Shown: in pieces, positions 22,101 to 33,859 of the stretch | Numbering within the stretch: position 1 is the first letter of the stretch | Layout of the letters: every line of letters begins with the position of its first letter | Source of the DNA: Ornithodoros turicata | Taxonomy: Eukaryota; Arthropoda; Arachnida; Ixodida; Argasidae | DNA: 64,000 nt | NCBI RefSeq assembly: GCF_037126465.1 | Contig: NC_088203.1 | Span: 102,796,668-102,860,667 of the forward strand | Reading direction: 5' to 3' | Translations under genes and position numbers: made by a program | The notes under the pieces: model-generated | The model's database searches: none | The model's input: only the letters and a program-made list of their open reading frames with translations | Told to the model about the DNA's origin: nothing

Positions 22101-25100
22101 CGGCCCGGCTATGTGTTTGAGGGCTGCGGAGTTTGGGGATCCTACTCTACATTCAAGAAGTATGGGCACGCAGTATGTCACAGACTAGTATGTCTTTTCG
22201 TGTGTCCATGCTCGAGCTTTTTCTCCACCAGCTAATCTGCAATTATGCTATTTGGTCACTCCTTTATGGAATTGTTCTTTCCGCAGCCGAAAGTCAAATG
22301 AGCTCGATGAGTGGGATGAGCGCAATGTCTGGCATGTCCAGCATGTCTGGCATGTCTGGTATGTCCGGTATGGATATCTACCGACCAAGTTATGTACAGA
22401 CGCTTACCATTTTCTGTTTTCCAGGGACGGAAAGCATAGGACAGGACAAAGGCGGTAATTGACATTTATTGTTATTCGGTTCGGCTTTGAGAAAAAGCGT
22501 TTCGTCCTTCGGTGCTCGTGCGTTGTAGAGGTGAAGAGGTATCAGCATTAGTAAGTGGCGGATCCAAGTGAGCGTACACACTGGATTTTTCTCTCCCCTC
22601 TTCCCCAAACTGAGGGTCTGGATCCGCCCCTAGCATTAGTCATAGCAGAAACAACAAGGAACAGGACATTGAATACAGGCGCACGGGGGTTTTCGTTCCG
22701 CCCCGCTTTAGCTCTGATTTGTCTTGGGGCTGCCCTTGTAAGGGCGTTTGGGGGCTTCAAATGTATAAATATTTCTTACAGTAAGTAAGCGTGCTACTAT
22801 GTGTCTCAGCTCCGGGGGACTAGCCGAAGTGCTCGACAGATCGAATCATTACTGACCGGGTATAAACCTGGTAATCTCGAAGTTTCTCGGTCGGTCCCAG
22901 TCCAGTCCGCCTTTTCGTTTTTATTTGCTGCGCACAGCTCATAATCAGACCTTCGATGTGCTAACATGGATTGTTGTACTCTTGATGCGAAAAGTACATG
23001 AAAAGAAAAGTACGTGGTGGAAAGTACATGTATTTGCTTTATTTTCCAGGTGATGAGTAAGTGCAGCAGCGTGCTTCCCGTCAGGTATGTTGCGTGCTGA
23101 TAACGCTCACTACTTCCAGAAATGCAAAAAAAAAAAAGAAAGTGATAGCGATGGCCGTTTGCTGCCTTCTCCTGCTGGCACTAGGCGTCGCTGTCGCCAC
23201 CGGTGAGTATACTATTCCATGAAGACATTGCGAGACAACGCATTCATACAAGACCGTGATATTGGCGTTTTCGAACCTGGGTCTGAGAGTTCCACAAGTC
23301 GGTCATACCCGTTTCTTATTCTATTTCTACGCGATATCTAGCAGGGAGCCGCTCCGATGAATAAATACAGCAGTCCCGTGTTCAGTGAACTTTTGTTCCA
23401 AGCTGTACCAGCTACTGACGCGCGAACAATTCTGTACACTTTCGCTGGTTGTGGGGAGTCATACGGGAGCTGTTCATACTACGCATTTCTTAGCACAAGG
23501 CGTACAAAGTGCATGCCCTCGGTGATGGTTTTGCAGGCGATGCAATGTACCATATGATTACAGGCGCACTGCGGTCCAGTTCAGGTAGTGACGGGGGTGA
23601 AGGGGATGGAGATACAAAGGCCTATGACGAAAATTACGACATTCCCCGCTCCAATCCTACTACTGCGAGCACAACGACGACCACGACGACCACGACAACC
23701 ACCACAACTAAGTCTCCCCGTACGCGTCTCTTGCTATGCTTGTGTTAACGATGGATGTTGTTTCTGCAATCGCTTTTAACTTGCAGTACCGGAGAAGACC
23801 ATCGCTTGTGTTGCGTATTGGAGAAACAAAGCATTTTTTCCATCGGATGGTCTCTGTGACATCCTGTTATTTACGCAATGGTCGCCTTTCCCGTCTTCGG
23901 AAGCACTGTTTTCACAGTTTCTTACAAATGCTCGGAGTAGTCTACGGACAAAGCACGGGATGGACATAGCGGCCTCGTAAGTAGTAGGGCTAGGGCTGCG
24001 ATGTGTTTGCTCCACTTTGTAATGCCTCTACCGGAGAAAAAGAGAGAGAGAGAGAGAAGGAAGAGGAACCCTCTCTACCTCAAAGAGGAAGTCTACTCAC
24101 GTATTGTGTGATGCGAGCTGTTCCTGCTGGCTACCGAGAACAAAGCTGGCTCACACTATTGCCTTCCAGTGTGTGCGAATGCAGAAAAAGCTCGCGTGGC
24201 TCAGTGGTTAGTGTGCTGGCCATGTCAGTCATGTGGAGACTGGGAGGAACACGGGGTCGAATCCCGGTGCCGGCTGTGCTGTTTGGGGTTTTCTTGGGTT
24301 TTCCTCGGACGCTGAGCCCACCTCTGAAGCCGACAATCGCGAGCTCTTTCCGAAGCACCACCACCTTGCGTGCGCTGTGCTGCACGGTTGCTGTGGTGAC
24401 CAAATTGTGCGTCGCTCCGCGTATCATAGAGAACTATATAGGCCGCGCTCCCGGTAGAAGGAATGTCAGCGCAGCCGCACGCACGCATTGGATCGCCTGC
24501 TAGCGACGCGACCGTTTCTTTGCCCTGCTTCATGCGAGCGGCAATAACTGCAAAACGAGAGGAAGAAAGAGGGCATGTGTCTCGCTATTGGTCGACTGAC
24601 ATTACGTAGCAAACTGCCCTCCCAACGGAGTAGCTTTTCTGAGCCGCGAGATTCAAGACTCCCTTGCATACCAGGATTGCGCCCGAAGCTTGTCCCCGTA
24701 AATTGCTACTCTATCCATGCGTGTCTTGCCGTACTACATTCAGTGAAATGCGTTGCGCGGAGTTATGAAGTGCAAATAGCGCTGAATAGCAAATCAAAGG
24801 ACGCCGCAAAAAGTCTGGCTCTGTTTGCCTTTCAGCGTTGCTGCCACCGTTTACCAACAGCTGAGATCCGCCAGTGGTAAGCAGGCGATGAGGTCGTACT
24901 GGATGGATAAGATAACAGTGTTCTCCACCTTCGACCTCGACTTGAAGACATCCACCACGGATGCAGAAATCAGCAACATCATCAATCTGCTGAAGGTACA
25001 GTTAGTCTTCGATGAAACAAGCTCCAACTTTTCGCTCACATATCCTTTGAGCAAAGACGTATGTGGTAAAATGATAAACGATGGTACGATGTAAGTGACA

Positions 25101-28100
25101 TTTCCTCGAGCTTCAGATGTAAAACACAGTGAAGAGGACAGGACAAGGCCAAATGCCATTGCTGCCTACATCACCTCCGCCGGTACAGACATTGTCCAGT
25201 TCTAATACTTCTATGTAGTTCTAACAATTTCTAATATATCACCCAATGTCATGCCAACATGGCATTGGAGTAATGATTGAATCATGCTTCCAAAAATAAT
25301 ACGTCTTCTACACATCCTGAGGGAGTGTTCCATTCGGATATCGTCCGTTAAATGCTTTTAACATCCACGAGAGCGATACCGATGTCACAGGAAAGTAACA
25401 CCTAAGAAAAGACTCTAACCTAAGCTGAACTTTTGATGGACAGCAGCCAAATACAGGCCAGTTTTATCATATTACGTGAAGCCGGTTTGTGTGTGTGTGT
25501 GTGTTTCTTTTTTTTAATACCTTCGTCGCAGCCATGCCTTCTGTTTTGCGGCTCACTACTTCACCTGTGCGAGCGACCCGTGTCTCCTTGTCACGCAAAA
25601 CAAACCTCACATTTCGACAGTCGAAAAAAAGTGGTATTGTTGCTTTTCAGGAAATCGCTTCGCTTCAGGAAGAGTTCAAAAGGTCCAGAGATGCGTACGC
25701 GTACATTTTGTTCGGCGCCGCGCCGCTGTTCGAGGGGAAAAATGACGCTACTGTTATGAACACTTTGAAGACCAAGTTTCAGCGGGTGATAAAGTAAGAA
25801 CCCGTCGACTGTAATTTCCACGCTTGTAACATACCCAGCTCGTTCTTCTATCCAGCGAAGCCAAACCCGATTTGGTGCTCTATCGCACAGCACTGTTGAA
25901 GGATTTATCAGGAGCAAACACGTCAAACTGCCATGAAACTGGTCACACTGTGTGGGAAAACGCCCCTCTGCCCCACATTCAGGCGTCGTTCGTAAGTGTT
26001 TGTCACTCGTAATAGCTCAACCGGGGGACGCAACGCCATCCTACTCTTGGCTACAAGTGGCGACTAACCAGGCCTTGGTGAAAGCCGGTGTACACTACAC
26101 AGTCGTTGATTGCCTTTTGACGAACTTCTACTACATGGTCGGTGAAGTCCTGTTTTCCCCCTTGTGAAGGTGGAATGTCTTGGATTCAGAAACCAGATCC
26201 GCTTGCCGCCGCCAACAAGAGAGGCGCTAGCGTTTCACTTGGGAGGTCGCTGGAGTGATTTTTTTAGTCAACCCTTCACAGTTCCTGAGGTCATGGCGCC
26301 GCTGGTGATACCAACCAACAAACTATGCCGATGGAGTGGCTCAGCATCAAGCCTACGATACGTAAGTAACGAGCATCGTTCTCACACCGAAAGTCATCCT
26401 ATAACGCCATAACGCCGGTTGTCATTGGAATAGTGGTTAGGTTTTCCGACGTCTAGCGACTATAGTGAGTTGTCCAGGATGTCCCCTTCGCGAGGTCAGT
26501 GGTAGGAGAACACAATGACATGCCTATTTTACGCATAATTCCAGCAGTAATAGCAAACCAGGGTGTAGACTTCACCCATTCACAATAGCAAGGCCCGACT
26601 AACCAGCCATATGGCATCACGGCCAACGCAGATCTGGCATCACAGCCACATTCTGACAATCACAGTCATGGTCGTGCGGTCGAACGGACAACCAGTAACA
26701 CAGTGGACGATACCATCGCGGACGGGACGCGAAATTATGAGCTGAGATGACTACCAGACATGCTGGACCGAGAACAGCTGGCACAGTGCTGGACAAACGT
26801 TTACGGAATATACGCTCCGGCGCATTCTAGCACATGCACAGCACATGGACATGCACAGCTAGCGCATGCACATGCACATGCTAGCAGCGAATGGTACCGT
26901 ACGTAAATTCCCCTCTCAGTAAGTTACTTCGCCTTGCTCCCTACCAAGTAAATCCCTCACGATATATAATTAGTAGAGTGACTTCATAAACACTGAAAAT
27001 AAAAATAGTGACTAGTAACTATAGTGCAGTCATTCATGATGTTGCAGCGTCTTGGTTACGTATTTATTGGTGTTGCACTAAGGCTCTAAGTTGCTGAGAT
27101 CCTTACTGCTTGACAGCAGTCTGTACCACAGTAAAATGGGCCTTGCAGTAACTGCCTCACAACAGCCTGGCCTTTTCGGACAAGGACTAAGTCAGGAACG
27201 ACCGAGCATGTCCTAAATCGGAAATATTATGAGAGATTCCCCCCCAAAAAAATATCCAGTGACACTGGAGTGCAACCGTTTCACGGTGTCGGTATGACGC
27301 ACACAGTGGCTTGTCTCAAACGCGGAGATGTGCTGCAAAATATGGGTAGGGTGGTCAAGGTTTTTTATTTCTGTTAGCTCCGCGAAACAACTGTGGCTAT
27401 AAGCGGTGTACAGCCGTGGACAGATGGAGAGAGGACAGCGGGAAGGCAGGAAGGACAGAATACATTCCTACTACAATGGTAATAGCTAAAAATCTTGACA
27501 GGACGAGGAGAGTGGTGAGTTAGAACGGTAGAGCAATCTGGAAGAGAAAAAAGAGAAACAAAACGAGGACTAGACAGGTCAAGGCGTCTTGTATTGTCTT
27601 GAACTGGGCACTCTGATAATTTGAACGTCTCAAAACTGTTTTCGCTTTTCTTTTTCTTTTTTTATGCAAAAGCATTATTCGGCTGCCTTATCAGAAATTC
27701 CTGAAATCTGCGCCGAAAACTCAGCTCGGACGATAGATGGCGCCACAGGAACTGTGGGAGCAGAAAAGTTGATGGCACGCTTTTCAACAAGACTCCTCCC
27801 ATTTTCTCGCGTGCAGAAGGTCATTTGAGAATCCGTAGGTAGTCGCATGCGCTTCTTTATTTCTGATTTATTCCGGTTGATATTCGTTAGTTCTCAACTC
27901 TGTTCATTTACTCTGTTCGCTCAAGTTTCAAGGCACTGTTAGTTCTACATTCCCTATATAAGGCCTATATCCAGAACACGTACCAGTTTTAATGGGAAGC
28001 ATTCTTTAGCTACTAACACCGAAAAAGTGTTATGGTTCTGGAGCCCTATTCCGAGCTATGTCGGTAGCGCGAACGTGTCGTTCGCGCTCCTCACTATCAT

Positions 28101-31100
28101 CCATATCCAGATTATCAGAACAATACGCAAAGGTTTGCCTGAAGCTTACACCTTTCCACTTGTCGACTGTCCTGACAGCTCCTTCGCCGGGAATTTAATA
28201 TTGCGACTGACGGGCCATTTTCATGTACGCGTCGCTCCTGGCGGCGAGAGACGGCATGATAAGACACTAAGCAATGATAACAAATGAACACCACGTGGGC
28301 GTAGCTGGCATCTTTTGAGGATAATGCAGAATACTTTTTTTTAATGGTATAGCCGGCTCCTGTGGAAGCACACAGCACGTGATACATCCCACGAAAACTA
28401 TTCATAACATGCCATGTTTTCATGCCAACTGTCATGGTGACGCTCATACCACTTCGCCTGCCGTGCGGAGAAGCAGCAACAGGGCAAACACACAGCTTCA
28501 AAGCGCATGCGCCAACACCGGCAAAGAGAAAGAGGCTTGAATGTTTCGTAGTTTCGGCAGTCGATGACGCAACACATTACAGGCATTGCAGAAAAAAAGG
28601 CTTCACTATGTCGCATCACAGCCTACACTGTACAAAAGCAGCCATGATCATTTCATGCCATGGCGGCCGCCACCAGAGGGAGCTGGGCATGCGCATACGC
28701 GTACTCAGAAATGGTCCATTCTGTCCAATGGACCATTTCTGGGTACGCGTATACGCATGCCCAACCACTTCTGGCGGCGGTCGCCATGTTCGTTGATGAC
28801 AGTAAAACATGCTGTAGGCTGTGATGCGAGTTGGCGAAGCGTTTTCTCGCAATGCCTATGTGTGAACTGCCGAAACATGAAAGGCACCAATGTCAGTGTA
28901 TGGTTCTTCTGGTTCACCGTAAAAGCATCACCGAATGAGGCGGAAGATGGTTTCGTGTGGATGACGTCGAAGACCTCACGTGTCACGCTCCCCGTCCCCA
29001 ACATCTTTCTCTTTGCCGGTGTTGGCAGTGTTGGCACATGCGCTTCGAAGCTGCTGGCAATGCCTGTAATACGTTGCGTCGAACTGTAGGGCGTCGCCAT
29101 GATAGTTGGCATTAAAACATGGTGTGCCATATGCCTTAACAAGTTTTCGTGGGGTTTTTGGGGTGCATCACGTGTTGTGTGCTTCCACAGGAGCAGGCTA
29201 TACCATACAAAACAAATATTAATGTGTTAATTTGTCATCATTGCTTCGTCGTCTTCTCATCATGTTATGTCTCGCCACCAGGAGCGACGCGTACATGGAA
29301 ATGGTCAATTCAGTGTAGACCACCAGCAAAATGCACGTGAATAAATTGCGGTGCTCGATCACGAACTGCAACACAATTTTATGTTATTCGTATGTTGAGC
29401 GGGAGACTTCTTCTCAATCCTCAACGCGTCGTCGTCGTCCAAAACGAAACGTATCCAAAACAAGGCATTCCACGTGATTATCCTCCTGCTACGCTATTGG
29501 CTGAGAGTGCGGCGTCTCGTTCCCATACGTCTTAACCTCTAACGACAGTCAACAAATCAAGCGCACTATCGTTAAAAGGGACGTGGGAATACCAAAACTA
29601 GGCAAGTGTCGCTACCGGTGCTCGTAATCGCCTTCTACCGATACTCCTTTAGCGACACCGTCGCTGGCGCTCGACAGCGGCTCTGAATAGGGCCCTAGGA
29701 GGTATACAAGCGCCGCGTGACGTGTAAAGGAAGCGGTAGTGCACTCCTTCGGCGCAAGTAGCTATACCCGCACTGCGCGTACACGGAGCGGTAGTACGCA
29801 CTTGTTCACATTCGCACAAAAAACAATGCAAAACCGATTTGTAAGTGGCGCCCTGCAGTGGCGCTGACGCCAATGCGTGTGTCAGACGAGATAGGGCCTC
29901 GCAAGCGGCCACGATCCACAGAAGAGTTCCTCGAACGGAAACAGCGCACGGCGACGGGACAAGAGCAAATCTGTGTGTCGCTTCAATGCACCGTTCTGGC
30001 CCACGACAGCAACTCGTAGCCTCAACCCAATACTGAAACACGACGGCAACATGGCCGGCAATAATGCAAAGACATTCGCCAAGAGGGTCGCATCGCTGGT
30101 GCCGGAGCAATTGCGTCCTTGTATTCATAGTGAGCTGCGTCGTGAGTTGCGATCGTAACAAAATCTGGCCTCCTGTTGTGCGTGACGTCGTGAACCTTCA
30201 TACACGGTGCTTCGCGTATCGTAGGGGACATGCGAAGTGGTTTCTCCAAAATGTTTCATTTTTGTCTCAAATGTAGCTCTGCTATGATCCCGAAGACCAG
30301 GCACCGGATGGGAAGAGGTTCGTATGCTACCATTGCCGGGAACATGCACAGGACGTCATCGACCAGAAGAGAGTGTTACGGCTACTGCGTTCATTTGTAA
30401 ACTGGGTGCTCGCCATTGACACAAACGTCACAATGAGAGTTAAGGTACGTACCACAACCATGCTTGACTGTGCCAAGCGTTGCTATGGGTCTCCGGATGA
30501 TTTTTCATGGTCTTAAACAAGCATTGCACACAAGCTTTCATGTAGAAGACTACAGAGTTTGAGGTAACTCTTTACAAGTAAGTCGTTACTGTAACTAAGT
30601 TCCTTTTTTTGGTAACTTGTAACTTAACTCGGTACTTTTGCGCCGTGATAACTTTCAGAGGAACTCGTTCCTTTTTCAGATAACTTTGCCAAAGTAACTT
30701 AAGTTCCAAGTTACTTTTAACTCGCTTTCGTCGACATATTTTCTTGCTTTCTCTCCGGTTCCACCGTGGCATTTTTTGTCATAAACCGTGATATTCAATC
30801 AATGACAGTATTTTATTCAAGAAGTCAGAACCGCTGCCATTGAAATTAAGCTGAAGAATTATGCGCCCACAGGGAGTAAGATGCAAAGCGTTCGAATAGA
30901 CCTCTACCAGAGAAACGTCATCATAGACATACTGAAACAAATCCGAAGGAGAGGGCTGGGTTCCACGAAGGGGCACTTGTTAGCTGCCTTCCATTGAAAG
31001 AAAAGCAGGACCTTTGCAGGAAAAGCGTTCCTTTAAGGGACCATATCGTCATCCCCTCAAGACCGTGGCTTTCAGGCGCGACCTTGTTCACACCTCTAGC

Positions 31101-33181
31101 TTCGAGCGTAGTCATATTCTACGAAATTTGTGGCGCTGTCGAACACTATGGCGTCATTTGTTTACAAACAGGGAGAGGTCTATTGTTGGACATAAACGAA
31201 AACGATCTAAGCGTGTTGCACTCCTCCGCAGGCAACTCAAGGTCTAACTCAACTGCTCACGCACGCTGTACCTGCGTAATGCTGTATTTGTGCCCGAAGT
31301 AAATTGGAAGTAACTCGTTCTTTTTTTTTTTCAAGTAACTCGGTATCTGCGAGTTACATTTCAGGCTGAAGAACTTCGTTATTAACTTAGTTTTTTTTGG
31401 ACGGGTAACTTCTCAATCTATGGAAGACTACATTTGTTTACAGGTGCATACCACGTGGTGCGTGGTATGAGTATACAACGCGACACACGTTTCCTTCATT
31501 TTTTGCTTTTCCCTCCTGCCATCTTATACTCACGTGGGCAACGCGTTGTGTATATATTTCTGAATCTTGCACCTGAAGAAACGCAGTCTCCTACATGTTT
31601 CGTTGCAGTCTACGAGGTCCTCGTTGCATTTGTTTTCGTGTCTAACACCTAGTTGGACCACGTGAGACACACAAGCCCTATAGTGCATATAAATATGTAA
31701 GTGAGAAACCGATAATAGGCATTGCTTTGCGGTGGGCAGACTTGATTTGCGGAGGAATAGACATGGCGTTTGCGGATTAATACTGAGATGAAACTTCCGA
31801 GTACATCTACTGCACTCCAAATTCCATTCTTTGTATATGCTATGTTGCTGAATACTGTCGAATACTTTTCTCTATGTAGTATACTTTCCCGTCAAGTACT
31901 ATGAACTACAGGTAAAAATACCACAAGAAAATGCACTGACGGCAGGCCGTTGACGTTTATGCTGCTGCGAATGGACAGATATGCGAATGGGTACTTGGCT
32001 TTGACTGCGGTAGACACTGCAACCTGGTTCTATTGGTTTTTACCTTGTTCCCTCTACGTTGCAATTTGTAACTTTTAATGCACACTTTTCAGAGATTTTT
32101 TGTTTCGCTTTTTTTTTCTGCCAATAACAAAACCACATAACGTTACATATTCTTTTTGTTGCGATATTTATGAAGGTTGCAAGGAGTGCTTATTCCAAAT
32201 GTGCACAACCGGTGTACTTTGGGTGCATTTTCCTTCCGAAACCACCAAATGCCTAAACGTGATGGAACTGCACTCAGGTTGCAGCGTACTATGCAGTTCA
32301 CGGAACGCGCTCCGGAACACACATGTGCCTAGGTACCCCGTACGGTACCCCTTACGGTACCATTCGCTGCTGGCCTGTCACCCTGAGGAAGGAATGCGCC
32401 GGAGCGTGTTCCATAAACTTTTGTCCAGCACTGTACAATGCACTCCAATAATGCCAGGTACGTTGCCCACCGCTGATGAATGCACATATTTGTGAGTTAT
32501 GCCATACCGTATGCTGTCGCGTTCGCGTACATAAGGCGTAGCGCAGATGGTTCTGCGCGAGCGCAAGGCAGAACCAGCACGCTCTCCCTTACGTACGCAA
32601 AGGCAACAGCGTATGAGATACTAAAAACTTACTATTGTTACGAAGACGTATTCAAGAAGAATAATTTCTTCTTCAAGAAGAAGAAATTCTGCTTACCCAT
32701 TAAGTGTGGCATCGGTTTTCTCGTGATCCGATAGCGCGTTAGTCTAAGGGTGCCAGATGAGGTAACGAGATTTCCGTGTACTAAGAATATATAAGAATAT
32801 CGGATGTGTAGCGCGCGCTACATTGCACCGCCACCGGTGGAACACTGTAACAGATCTGGTACATTGCTTCAGGTGCGGAGGACATACGGAGGTACATAGC
32901 AGGTACATACGAAGGTACATATACATACTGCTTCATCATTTCAGATGTGCAAGGCAAGACAGCAGGGCTTTCACGGTGGCTACGTCATGTTCGGCTTGCA
33001 GGATATTATTAATGGCAACGCTTTAGAAAAGAACATCTGCAATGACACCTACAGCGATGGCTACAGGGATATTCTCCACGTCAAGGATTATCTGAACGAC
33101 AATTTCCGTGTGTGCCCATCACTGGAAAATTGGAAGAAACGACCCGACGACTGCCCATCCAGTCCTGGTGGTCATTGTTGA
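19143..33181 (+). CDS. Gene 2: complete paralogue, predicted 537-aa type II membrane glycoprotein with short Thr stalk
   Basis: The exons are 19143-19146, 22287-22367, 22425-22454, 23050-23056, 23120-23202, 23537-23719, 23787-23976, 24836-24995, 25651-25793, 25856-25991, 26170-26361, 30277-30444 and 32945-33181. They sum to 1614 nt (538 codons) with no internal stop. The start was chosen because ATGG before GTAAGC joins CC-GAA-AGT to give Met-Ala-Glu-Ser-Gln, and the same site recurs before genes 3 and 4. Features: Met-Ser-Gly repeats (6-29), TESIGQDKG, a run of five Lys (44-48), a helix (about 49-67), acidic linker GGEGDGD, 13 consecutive Thr, then CVAYW, SDGLCD and the later ectodomain motifs. 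A Lys patch before the helix and an acidic lumenal side predict N-in topology. Relative to genes 1 and 3, the usual stop and AATAAA are deleted, so the C terminus reads on through PSSPGGHC. Expression and function are unknown; a surface or secreted-face role is inferred. Confidence 0.8.
19956..20180. mobile_element. Palindromic MITE, subfamily C
   Basis: The ends are CACTGTTAAAACAG and CTGTTTTAACGGTG, with inverted arms around GGACATGCATAAAGTGTCC. It is inserted in the first minisatellite monomer, which resumes at CGGTAGCC. Confidence 0.75.
20232..20464. mobile_element. Palindromic MITE, subfamily D, with TA target duplication
   Basis: The ends are CACTCTACAAACAG and CTGTTTTTAGAGTG, flanked by TA (20230-20231 and 20465-20466). 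Removing it restores the minisatellite sequence ACCAGTACGGCAG. Confidence 0.8.
23050..23056 (+). CDS. 7-nt micro-exon of gene 2
   Basis: GTGATGA is flanked by a TTTTCCAG acceptor and a consensus GTAAGT donor. It adds Gly-Asp and two bases of a Glu codon. It is conserved in position and phase with the other two copies. Confidence 0.7.
23672..23710 (+). repeat. Coding Thr-codon repeat (13 Thr) in gene 2
   Basis: This is the shortest of the three stalks, preceded by NPTTAS and followed by KSP. It is the same exon position as in genes 1 and 3, between the acidic linker and the DGLC exon. Confidence 0.85.
24190..24360 (+). mobile_element. tRNA-derived SINE, partial
   Basis: A box TGGCTCAGTGG and B box GGTCGAATCCC are followed by the body motif GGGTTTTCTTGGGTTTTCC. 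It lies in an intron of gene 2. A copy with a deleted head is at the same place in gene 3 (about 51434-51545), so insertion preceded that duplication. Confidence 0.7.
26362..28040. other. Gene 2 intron, left part; repeats only
   Basis: About 26790-26910 carries a fragment of a Tc1-like MITE (GTGCTGGACAAACGTTTACGG), followed by an ACATGCACATG-type short repeat. About 27370-27475 is an inverse fragment of the SINE 3' body (GCGGTGTACAGCCGTGGACAG). Poly-pyrimidine sequence follows. No gene is seen. Confidence 0.4.
28041..29697. repeat. Large foldback element, about 1.66 kb palindrome
   Basis: The centre is a 14-bp inverted pair, AGAAATGGTCCATT at 28707 and its complement at 28727, with a 6-bp loop. 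Imperfect arms extend through CATGTACGCGTCGCTCCTGG (28223) and its complement (about 29281-29298), and through GGAAGCACACAGCACGTGAT and its complement. The outermost similarity is GAGCCCTATTCCGAGC (28041) with GCTCTGAATAGGGCCC (29680). Reading frames on both strands of the arms are by-products of the symmetry. It is absent from genes 1 and 3. Confidence 0.75.
29698..30276. other. Unassigned intron sequence right of the foldback
   Basis: This is GC-richer than its surroundings. It has two short + strand frames (from about 29873 and 30051, the second beginning MAGNNAKTF) that I cannot assign. No splice pattern supports either as a gene. Confidence 0.3.
30552..31428 (-). mobile_element. Interspersed repeat with GTTAC-rich ends, inverted copy
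   Basis: Reverse-complement counterpart of 4335-5205: the ends are rich in GTAACT/AGTTAC, and the shared interior includes the CGTTCGAATAGACCTCTACC region. It lies in the last intron of gene 2. Confidence 0.6.
32300..32443. repeat. Tc1-like MITE fragment
   Basis: The right half matches 58508-58685, with ACCATTCGCTGCTGGCC and ending ACTTTTGTCCAGCACTG. The left half is rearranged around repeated GGTACC. Confidence 0.5.
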
Positions 33182-33529
33182 CACGCTTCTTCTGCGAAAC
33201 ATGATAGCAGCCCTTGGAGTGTTTGGCTAGGGAAATCACGTGTGCCTGCTCACAATGACCGTTTGCGAGAGAATATAAGACGGTAGAGAGCGGATAAATA
33301 TGCACTAAAAACTTGTCAAATATGCCGTAAAAATCGACATACGCATAAACATTTTTGTTCCATCGTTCTTGGTATGAAAGCTATACATCGAGTGCTTGTT
33401 TGAAAAACGACGAGCATTTTATTGGGGACGCACCACACACAGACACATATACCACAAACAACACTCGTGCCACACATAGAAATCGTGGAGATGAAGGCTT
33501 GGCTTTCAGCACTGCATCATAGTGGCCAA

Positions 33530-33855
33530 AATGATCATGCGTGGCACACATGACTGATGTCCGCACATCAGTAATAGGTTGATCTGATACAGTAATGTCT
33601 GATCAGCATTGAGAGATGATCATGCGTGGCACACATGAGTGATGTCCGCACATCAGTAATAGGTTGATCTGATACATTAATGTCTGATCAGCATTGAGAG
33701 ATGATCATGCGTGGCACACATGAGTGATGTCCGCCCATCAGTAATAGGTTGATCTGATACAGTAATGTCTGATCAGCATTGAGAGATGATCATGCGTGGC
33801 ACACATGAGTGATGTCCGCACATCAGTAATAGGTTGATCTGATACATTAGTGTCT
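33530..33855. repeat. 85-bp tandem repeat, about four copies
   Basis: The anchor GAGAGATGATCATGCGTGG recurs at 33611, 33696 and 33781, 85 bp apart, with an earlier partial copy. Duplicon 3 has a single related copy at about 59930-60000. It lies downstream of gene 2. Confidence 0.8.
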
Positions 33856-33859
33856 GAAT

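Larger units (their letters stand above)
19147..22286 (+). other. Intron 1 of gene 2
   Basis: It starts at the GTAAGC donor after ATGG and ends at CCGCAG before the Met-Ser-Gly exon. It contains a conserved region (19200-19900), the minisatellite with two MITEs (19912-21090) and then the sequence shared with 1-1375. No other gene is seen. Confidence 0.6.

Noticed and set aside
24190..24262. tRNA gene
   Set aside because: It is the head of another SINE copy; the same sequence appears, partly deleted, in gene 3.
24782..25090. DLDL stretch in the 24836 exon as a chitinase catalytic motif
   Set aside because: FDLDLK lacks the DxxDxDxE pattern of active GH18 enzymes. A degenerate relationship cannot be claimed from this alone.
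24851..25159. Minus-strand frames opposite the 24836 exon and its copies
   Set aside because: They are antisense shadows of a well supported exon.
28422..29142. Several overlapping frames of 120-167 codons on both strands
   Set aside because: They are by-products of the large palindrome. They are mirrored on the opposite strand and show no protein family motif.
29649..30161. 170-codon minus-strand frame
   Set aside because: Cys- and Ala-rich composition without motifs, no splice context and no counterpart in the other duplicons. I cannot support it as a gene.
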